From NCBI GenBank assembly GCA_902791215.1, contig CADAUZ010000008.1, forward strand, positions 1-64,000: a stretch of 64,000 nucleotides of DNA, written 5' to 3'. Positions 59,609 through 64,000 of the stretch are shown piece after piece. A model generated the notes under the pieces. That model was given only the letters and a program-made list of their open reading frames with translations, was not told where the DNA came from and did no database searches. Made by a program: the position numbers and the translations under genes. The DNA is from Oscillospiraceae bacterium (GTDB taxonomy: Bacteria; Bacillota; Clostridia; Oscillospirales; Oscillospiraceae). How positions within the stretch are numbered: the first letter of the stretch is position 1; each line of letters opens with the position of its first letter.

Positions 59609-59720
59609 GTGACCCCCCGTGATCCAGATTTTCCCCTTCAGTGACCCCCCAACAGGATCCCGAAAAACGCCCGCACTGCGGGAGTTTGTGGCCGAGGTGG
59701 GGCGCAAACGACCCCACCTC
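59609..59720. other. Candidate transfer-origin region (speculative)
   Basis: Two GTGACCCCCC copies (59609, 59641) followed by a 9-bp hairpin GAGGTGGGG / CCCCACCTC (59694-59720), next to a MobC-like gene. Such a direct-repeat plus hairpin layout is common in oriT regions. No relaxase gene is visible nearby. Confidence 0.3.
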
Positions 59721-59759
59721 TTTCTCCCGCCTTCTCCTCGTTGTTCGCCCCCCCTGCTC

Positions 59760-60128
59760 TCAGCGGCAGCGGATGGCGGCGAGGACCTCGTCATAGATTT
59801 GATCCTGTTTCTCCAGCGCGTCCGCAAGTGCATCGCTGTTATGCGTTTCCTTCAGTGCAAGAAGCTCAGCGCGAATACTGTCCAGGCTTTTCAGCAATGG
59901 CCGAAACTGTTCGGCATTGCTGTATTGCAGAGCAGAGAGCAGTATGTAGCTTGTGAGACTCTGACCTCTCTTCCGGGCATGAGATCTCAGCAGATCTTTC
60001 TCCTCGGCTGTGAGACGCAGGCTCAGTGTCTCCGTGCGATTTCGTGTATACTTTCTTCCTATCTTCTCTTTTCCCCCATCAGTTTTTTCCAGACGATACA
60101 GCGTGACAAGCATCACGCTTCGCAGCAT
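59760..60128 (-). CDS. MobC-like relaxosome accessory protein
   Basis: About 122 residues; the ATG at 60128 is a guess (an in-frame TTG at 60146 lies close to TAGGA). NRTETLSLRLTAEEKDLLRSHARKRGQSLTSYILLSAL is a ribbon-helix-helix pattern like MobC or other plasmid mobilization proteins, and the C-terminus is a coiled-coil (SLDSIRAELLALKETHNSDALADALEKQDQIYDEVLAAI). It could bind the transfer origin of the element. Confidence 0.7.
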   Translation of the reverse strand: MLRSVMLVTLYRLEKTDGGKEKIGRKYTRNRTETLSLRLTAEEKDLLRSHARKRGQSLTSYILLSALQYSNAEQFRPLLKSLDSIRAELLALKETHNSDALADALEKQDQIYDEVLAAIRCR

Positions 60129-60300
60129 TTTCAAAGGCTTGCGCAATTCCTACTAACGTGACTGCGACCGATTATGAACGGCACAGCAGAGAACGTGAGC
60201 GTGGCAAGTCACGCGCCGGAACCACAATTGTCACATGAAACGAAAAGACTCGGCGGCAAAGCCGGCCGCGCTTTTCAACGTTTCGTCACGCATGTCACAG
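60102..60300. other. Palindrome cluster between MobC-like and helicase genes
   Basis: GCGTGACAAGCATCACGC (60102-60119), GCGTGGCAAGTCACGC (60201-60216) and further TGTCAC / CGTCACGC copies (about 60228, 60283, 60291) share the word GTGAC/GTCAC. Possible operators or a replication/transfer origin of the element. Confidence 0.45.
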
Positions 60301-60305
60301 GTTTT

Positions 60306-62069
60306 TCAAAACATGCTCGCCTCCAACGCTTTCCGGAACTTCTCCTTGGGCAGGAGCATGACACGGCGTGTCTGGCTTTTGAAGCGAATCGACCTTGTGT
60401 TCTCCCCGTGCGCTGTCTCGATCAGTCCTTCCTCTGCCAGCACCTTGGGAAGAGCTTTGGAGTTGATCATGAAGAGCTCGCCCTGGGCTTCGCAGAGTGA
60501 GCGGACGGCTTTGTGTGCCGAATCGTTGTGGATATAGTAATATGTATCATCCTCATACCCGATAAAGTTGTTCGGTAAGATAGAATCATTCTCATCCTTC
60601 CGGAGCAGCACTGCTTGTCCGCTCTCGATCAGAGACTGCAGCTTGCGGACAAAGATCATTGCGGGCTTGTCCTGGTTGACGCTCTGCGCCTGCTTGCGGG
60701 CAAGCGCGTTTATCTGTGAACTGAACACATCGAGGATTTCTTCGGCCCTTTCCCTCGTCAGGCACATCTGCTCTTCCAGAAAGCCGACAAGCATCAGCAT
60801 CCCGATCCGGAGCCATGCGACGATTTCCGGGAGCCTTCTATGTGAGCGGAGGCCGGTTTGATAGAACTCTTCACGGTAATCCAGGAAGGTCTTATGCAGC
60901 ATTTGCAGGAAACGGTTCTCATTTTCGGACGTATTCAGAAACTTCTCCCGCAGCCAGTTCGTGTACAGCTCCATACATGAACAGTAGCTGCCCTCAGACG
61001 CCCGCTCCTGAAAGAAGCCCATTTCCCCAAGCCGAACATCTTCCTGTTTTAGCTCGGCAGGAAAGCAGCGTGCGATTCCGCTCTCACCGATCTCAGGCAG
61101 GAACTCCGCTGTGATAACGGCATTTCCCCTTGGTGGCCGCGTCGTCATCGCAGTTGAGTCTGCTCGCAGTCTGCCGCGCCCGACACGATCACCGTAGGCA
61201 CGAACCACGGCCTGCACATTTTCTGCCATCTTTTTCTCTGCCTGCCTTCCGTCAGGATGATAGTCGTCGATGCAGGTCAGCACATCCTTGAGCGTGAAAG
61301 CATTGTGAATGATGCTGTTGGCGGTATCGCTGAAGGACATGGGAAGATCGGACGCCGTGAACCTCCCGAAGAAGGAAAGGAACAGCGCGATCAGCGAGCT
61401 TTTGCACGCGCCGGTTCTGCCGGCCAGCAGGAAAACGAACTTCGGCTCGCAGTCCGCCATGTGCAGGAAGTGATTCAGCGGCGTCAAGAATGTGAAAGCC
61501 AGGAGCGGCCAGATGGTTTCTTTCGGCGCAGGAGGACTTTCCAGCAGGAGCCCCAAATCCGAAAGCGCATCCGGATCAGTCTTCGAACCAAATTGATAGC
61601 GCGAGAATTGTTCGGGAAGCTCAACCGTCACGGTGTTGTCACCGGGCATAAGGAAATGCCAGCTGTTGTTGATTTTTTCCCAGCCGGTCATCTGATACAC
61701 CGTTTGACGTTCAGCCTCCGCGGCTGTCTGCTGAATGGCGTAGCGGACACTGTCCTTGACCATTTTGCCGACTTCCAGAATACAGTCCGCGCCCCACTGT
61801 TCGATCAGCCAGTTGAAGGTGAAAAGATCATTGCCGCAAATGTCAATCTCCGGCAGAGCGGTACCGTCATGTCTCACACCGCCAAGGCGGAGACGCTTTT
61901 TCTCTTCGGTGCCGTCATGGATCGTGACTTCGCTCACAATGTAGGGAAGAAAGTTGCATAGCTTTTGATCGAAGCTGCCGTTCTTTGTGCGCACCTCTCG
62001 GTAAAGGCAGCCGTCGATCACTTTGTAGGGTTGGGGATAGCTTGGGAGTTTGCGGTTTTCAAGACGCAT
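60306..62069 (-). CDS. DUF927-like ATPase/helicase of a mobile element
   Basis: 587 residues. An N-terminal domain of about 200 residues precedes an ATPase core with Walker A LLAGRTGACKSSLIALFLSFFG (Lys223) and a Walker B-like LTCIDDYHPDG (~260). This matches DUF927/superfamily-3-like helicases that replicate plasmids, satellites and integrative elements. The C-terminal 200 residues are mostly helical (DUF927-type cap and a possible DNA-binding wing). The start has a poor ribosome site. It lies upstream of the relaxosome-like and integration genes. Confidence 0.83.
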   Translation of the reverse strand: MRLENRKLPSYPQPYKVIDGCLYREVRTKNGSFDQKLCNFLPYIVSEVTIHDGTEEKKRLRLGGVRHDGTALPEIDICGNDLFTFNWLIEQWGADCILEVGKMVKDSVRYAIQQTAAEAERQTVYQMTGWEKINNSWHFLMPGDNTVTVELPEQFSRYQFGSKTDPDALSDLGLLLESPPAPKETIWPLLAFTFLTPLNHFLHMADCEPKFVFLLAGRTGACKSSLIALFLSFFGRFTASDLPMSFSDTANSIIHNAFTLKDVLTCIDDYHPDGRQAEKKMAENVQAVVRAYGDRVGRGRLRADSTAMTTRPPRGNAVITAEFLPEIGESGIARCFPAELKQEDVRLGEMGFFQERASEGSYCSCMELYTNWLREKFLNTSENENRFLQMLHKTFLDYREEFYQTGLRSHRRLPEIVAWLRIGMLMLVGFLEEQMCLTRERAEEILDVFSSQINALARKQAQSVNQDKPAMIFVRKLQSLIESGQAVLLRKDENDSILPNNFIGYEDDTYYYIHNDSAHKAVRSLCEAQGELFMINSKALPKVLAEEGLIETAHGENTRSIRFKSQTRRVMLLPKEKFRKALEASMF

Positions 62070-62170
62070 TCAATCACCGTTTTAACCTTTCTATATGATA
62101 TTTTTGTTTTACACAGTTTTGCTTATGACCATCACCTCTGCCGATCAGCAGGTGAATCTGTTTTTGCCAA

Positions 62171-62213
62171 TAAAAAAAGCGAGAGTCAAAGATTGCTCTT
62201 CAACTCTCGCTTT
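62171..62213 (-). terminator. Minus-strand terminator 1
   Basis: AAAGCGAGAGT / ACTCTCGCTTT with a 16-base loop; on the minus strand TTTTTTTA follows. Confidence 0.85.
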
Positions 62214-62247
62214 ATATAGAATCATATGTGAATTCATTTGTCTTTCC

Positions 62248-62306
62248 AAAAAAAGAAAAGCCGGGCATCATTCGCAGAACGAAACGATTCTGCAATGCTG
62301 CCCGGC
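62248..62306 (-). terminator. Minus-strand terminator 2 (end of the candidate RNA)
   Basis: GCCGGGC / GCCCGGC with an inner GCAGAA / TTCTGC stem; on the minus strand TTTTCTTTTTTT follows. Confidence 0.85.
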
Positions 62307-62846
62307 ATTATATAAAGGTCATATAGATAGACTAACCCCTTGTATGTGGATGTTGATAAAAATTTTAGCATTATTTTTGCGCGTGAAAATGTTTGTTACG
62401 CATCGTCGCGTGTGAAAAGTGCGTTGCTCGTCGTATTTGTCTCAGCCCCCGACGATATCCCAGACTGAGCGTTAGCTCATTTGAGAATGGGAGAATTCCA
62501 AGTACCTCGCAGCATCTATGTCGTGACTCTTTTCACGACAACGAGGATCACGCATGGCATCGCAGGCATAATCTCAGCCTGAAACGACCGTGCCCCGCCT
62601 CCAAGCGGGCCTTCACAAAGGGCATGTCATTATCCCCAACCAGGATCATGGCTTGCGGAGCAATGCTGTGTGCTGCTCCGTCCGGCGCAAGGTCTATCGC
62701 TCGCTCCTTTTCGGAGGTCATGGCGCCCTTACCCGGCAGCTTGTCCTTTCGGACTGGCTGGGATTCCCCTTGGAATCCTGTATATTCAATTTTCAAGGTA
62801 CAGCTGTCAAAGGACGGCTGAAGCCAGCCGCCCTTTGACAAAGTAC
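62248..62846 (-). ncRNA. Candidate large structured non-coding RNA
   Basis: A ~600-nt transcription unit on the minus strand: promoter (62853-62880), strong 5' hairpin (TGTCAAAGGACGGCTG / CAGCCGCCCTTTGACA at 62805-62840, 4-base loop), then hairpins GGATTCC/GGAATCC (62761-62778), GTCC-GAAA-GGAC with a GNRA loop (62743-62754), CTCC-GAAAA-GGAG (62704-62716), GGAGCA/TGCTCC (62657-62679), GTCGTGA/TCACGAC (62520-62539) and TGAGC-GTTA-GCTCA (62466-62479), and finally the terminator at 62248-62306. The longest minus-strand frame (97 codons, TTG start, no ribosome site) crosses these hairpins and is not convincing. Size and mobile-element setting recall ROOL, GOLLD or OLE-type RNAs; family identity is unknown. 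Confidence 0.55.
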
Positions 62847-62852
62847 ATTAGT

Positions 62853-62880
62853 ATTATAATTCTAATTGTAATAATCGTAA
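62853..62880 (-). promoter_or_regulatory. Predicted promoter of the candidate RNA
   Basis: Minus strand TTACGA, 16-base spacer, perfect TATAAT, AT-rich surroundings; expected start near 62846. Confidence 0.6.
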
Positions 62881-63019
62881 ATATATGTTTTATACGAAAT
62901 CTCGCTTCTATATTTAGCAATTATTCACAAGGATTGTCGCCGTATTCGAGCGATGCAGAAACCAGTTCAAGTGTATCAGAAAATCGAAGATGAGCGAAAT
63001 CTATTTTTTAGACTTCAGA

Positions 63020-63048
63020 TTGTATAATCGAGCCTTGCGTGTTATACT
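63020..63048 (+). promoter_or_regulatory. Predicted promoter of the HTH/AlbA_2 pair
   Basis: TTGTAT, 17-base spacer, TATACT, 35 bases upstream of the HTH gene start. Confidence 0.65.
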
Positions 63049-63082
63049 TATTTTAGAAATTTATGGGCATGAGGTAAGCGTC

Positions 63083-63304
63083 ATGACAGTCTGCTACAAC
63101 AAGCTGTGGAAGCTGCTTATTGACAAGGGTATGAAGAAAAAGGATTTGCGTCTGGCAACCGGGATGACCACGACTGCGCTGGCGAAGCTGGGAAAGAACG
63201 AGCATGTCAGCACTGCCCTGCTGGTGAAGATCTGCAAGGTTCTGGACTGCGATCTCTGTGATATTGTGGAACTGGTGCGTGACGAGGAGGCCGGCCATGA
63301 TTGA
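63083..63304 (+). CDS. XRE-family HTH regulator
   Basis: 73 residues from the ATG after GAGGT. KLWKLLIDKGMKKKDLRLATGMTTTALAKLGKNEHVSTALLVKICKVLDCDLCDIVEL is a single XRE/Cro-type DNA-binding domain and little else, typical of small regulators in mobile elements. The stop overlaps the next gene by 8 bases, so it is likely a regulator of it. Confidence 0.92.
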   Translation: MTVCYNKLWKLLIDKGMKKKDLRLATGMTTTALAKLGKNEHVSTALLVKICKVLDCDLCDIVELVRDEEAGHD

Positions 63305-64000
63305 TTTCACAAAACTGGAGCAATATTGGGAGAATAACCGCATTGAGGCAAAGAAAGCTCTGGGCGGTCTTCCCCGCAGTATCTGGGAAACCTATTCCGC
63401 TTTTGCCAATACGCTGGGCGGCATCATTCTGCTGGGCGTAGAAGAGTACGCGGACAAGTCGCTGCACACGGTCGACCTGCCCGATCCGGAAAAGTTGGTG
63501 AAGGACTTTTGGGATATGATCAATAATCCCAACAAAGCCAGCGTGAATATCCTCTCCAGCAAGGATGTGACCATCCAGGAGGTAAACGGCGATCACATTA
63601 TTGTAATCACCGTCCCTCGCGCGGATCGCAGCTATAAGCCTGTGTATGTGGACGGCAACCCTGTATCCGGAACCTATCGCCGTAACGGCGAGGGCGATTA
63701 CAAATGCACCAGCGAGGAACTGCACGCCATGTACCGCGACGCCTCCGTCAAAACGCAGGATATGCTGGTTCTAAACGAAATGGGAATGGATGTATTCAAT
63801 TCTGAGAGTCTCCGTGCCTATCGCCAGCGCATGCGTCTTTCCCGCCCCGGACATGTCTGGGACACGCTGGAGGACGAAGACTTCCTTGTGAAGATGGGTG
63901 CTGCCGGGATCGGCGAGGACGGGAAGCGGCATCCCACCGCTGCCGGGCTGCTGATGTTCGGTAATGAATATGAAATTGTCCGCGAATACCCGCAGTACTT
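63297..64000 (+). CDS. AlbA_2 (Schlafen-type) ATP-binding protein, N-terminal part (partial)
   Basis: At least 234 residues; the frame is open at the window end. The AlbA_2 domain is seen as EAKKALGGLPRSIWETYSAFANTLGGIILLGVEE near the N-terminus and HIIVITVPRADRSYKPVYVDGNPVSGTYRRNGEGDYKC around 99-140. These proteins are often regulators or defense-linked factors in mobile islands. Overlap with the HTH gene (8 bases) implies a two-gene unit. The full domain content to the right is unknown. Confidence 0.9.
   Translation, partial: MIDFTKLEQYWENNRIEAKKALGGLPRSIWETYSAFANTLGGIILLGVEEYADKSLHTVDLPDPEKLVKDFWDMINNPNKASVNILSSKDVTIQEVNGDHIIVITVPRADRSYKPVYVDGNPVSGTYRRNGEGDYKCTSEELHAMYRDASVKTQDMLVLNEMGMDVFNSESLRAYRQRMRLSRPGHVWDTLEDEDFLVKMGAAGIGEDGKRHPTAAGLLMFGNEYEIVREYPQY

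Noticed and set aside
62548-62841. A 97-codon minus-strand frame inside the candidate RNA
   Set aside because: It starts with TTG inside the 5' hairpin, has no ribosome site, and its codons run through perfect RNA hairpins. It is kept as the main alternative to the RNA idea.

Overview
The window looks like a chromosome segment of a strictly anaerobic, spore-forming, high-GC gut Clostridium relative (Oscillospiraceae/Ruminococcaceae-like). The basis is the end of a pyruvate:ferredoxin oxidoreductase gene, a complete Rnf complex in the clostridial order C-D-G-E-A-B, SpoIIE, an IreB-type regulator, a T-box ahead of pheST, and strong AGGAGG ribosome binding sites. The species cannot be named from this sequence alone.

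Layout. 1-4.9 kb: nifJ end, T-box, pheS, pheT (with a duplicated OB-like domain) and ireB. 5-10 kb: a membrane protein and a leftward pair encoding a secreted nuclease and a VWA surface protein. 10-20.5 kb: hflK-hflC, a lone MazF, a hypothetical protein, pyrimidine-nucleoside phosphorylase, glycerol kinase, a HAD phosphatase, a PMT-type glycosyltransferase and an aldo/keto reductase with ferredoxin motifs. 20.8-27.9 kb, leftward: papain-like surface protease, VanZ-like protein, NUDIX, DUF1643, O-antigen-ligase-like protein and MgtE. 28-32 kb: spoIIE with a coupled small membrane gene, then patatin. 32.4-34.8 kb: a three-gene ECF sigma operon with its own ECF-type promoter. 34.8-40.7 kb: a ZIP transporter and rnfCDGEAB. 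40.8-44.8 kb, leftward: a Sel1-repeat kinase-like protein whose DFG motif reads NMG, and a polytopic membrane protein.

45-46.1 kb is a gene-poor patch with tRNA-Ser(UGA), broken 5' copies of the same tRNA, and 20-bp iteron-like repeats. 46.4-55.1 kb holds a signalling and secreted-protein cluster: an unusual HTH-receiver fusion, a LytS-like histidine kinase, a DUF3592 protein and a secreted protein on the minus strand, with divergent secreted proteins (acidic repeat protein, transglutaminase-LRR, thioredoxin-like) on the plus strand. 55.1-64 kb is accessory DNA: a CRISPR-like solo repeat, a single-chain HipB-HipA protein with a palindromic operator inside its promoter, an integrase/excisionase/relaxosome-like/helicase module, and an HTH plus AlbA_2 (Schlafen-type) gene pair running off the window.

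The best candidate for something undescribed is a minus-strand transcription unit of about 600 nt (62248-62846). It has its own promoter, a strong 5' hairpin, many internal hairpins including a GNRA tetraloop, and an intrinsic terminator, but no convincing gene, so it is probably a large structured non-coding RNA carried by the mobile element. Elsewhere, several families of dispersed palindromic repeats sit between genes. Two of them lie inside the loops of bidirectional terminators, including a 186-bp MITE-like element with perfect 45-bp inverted ends.
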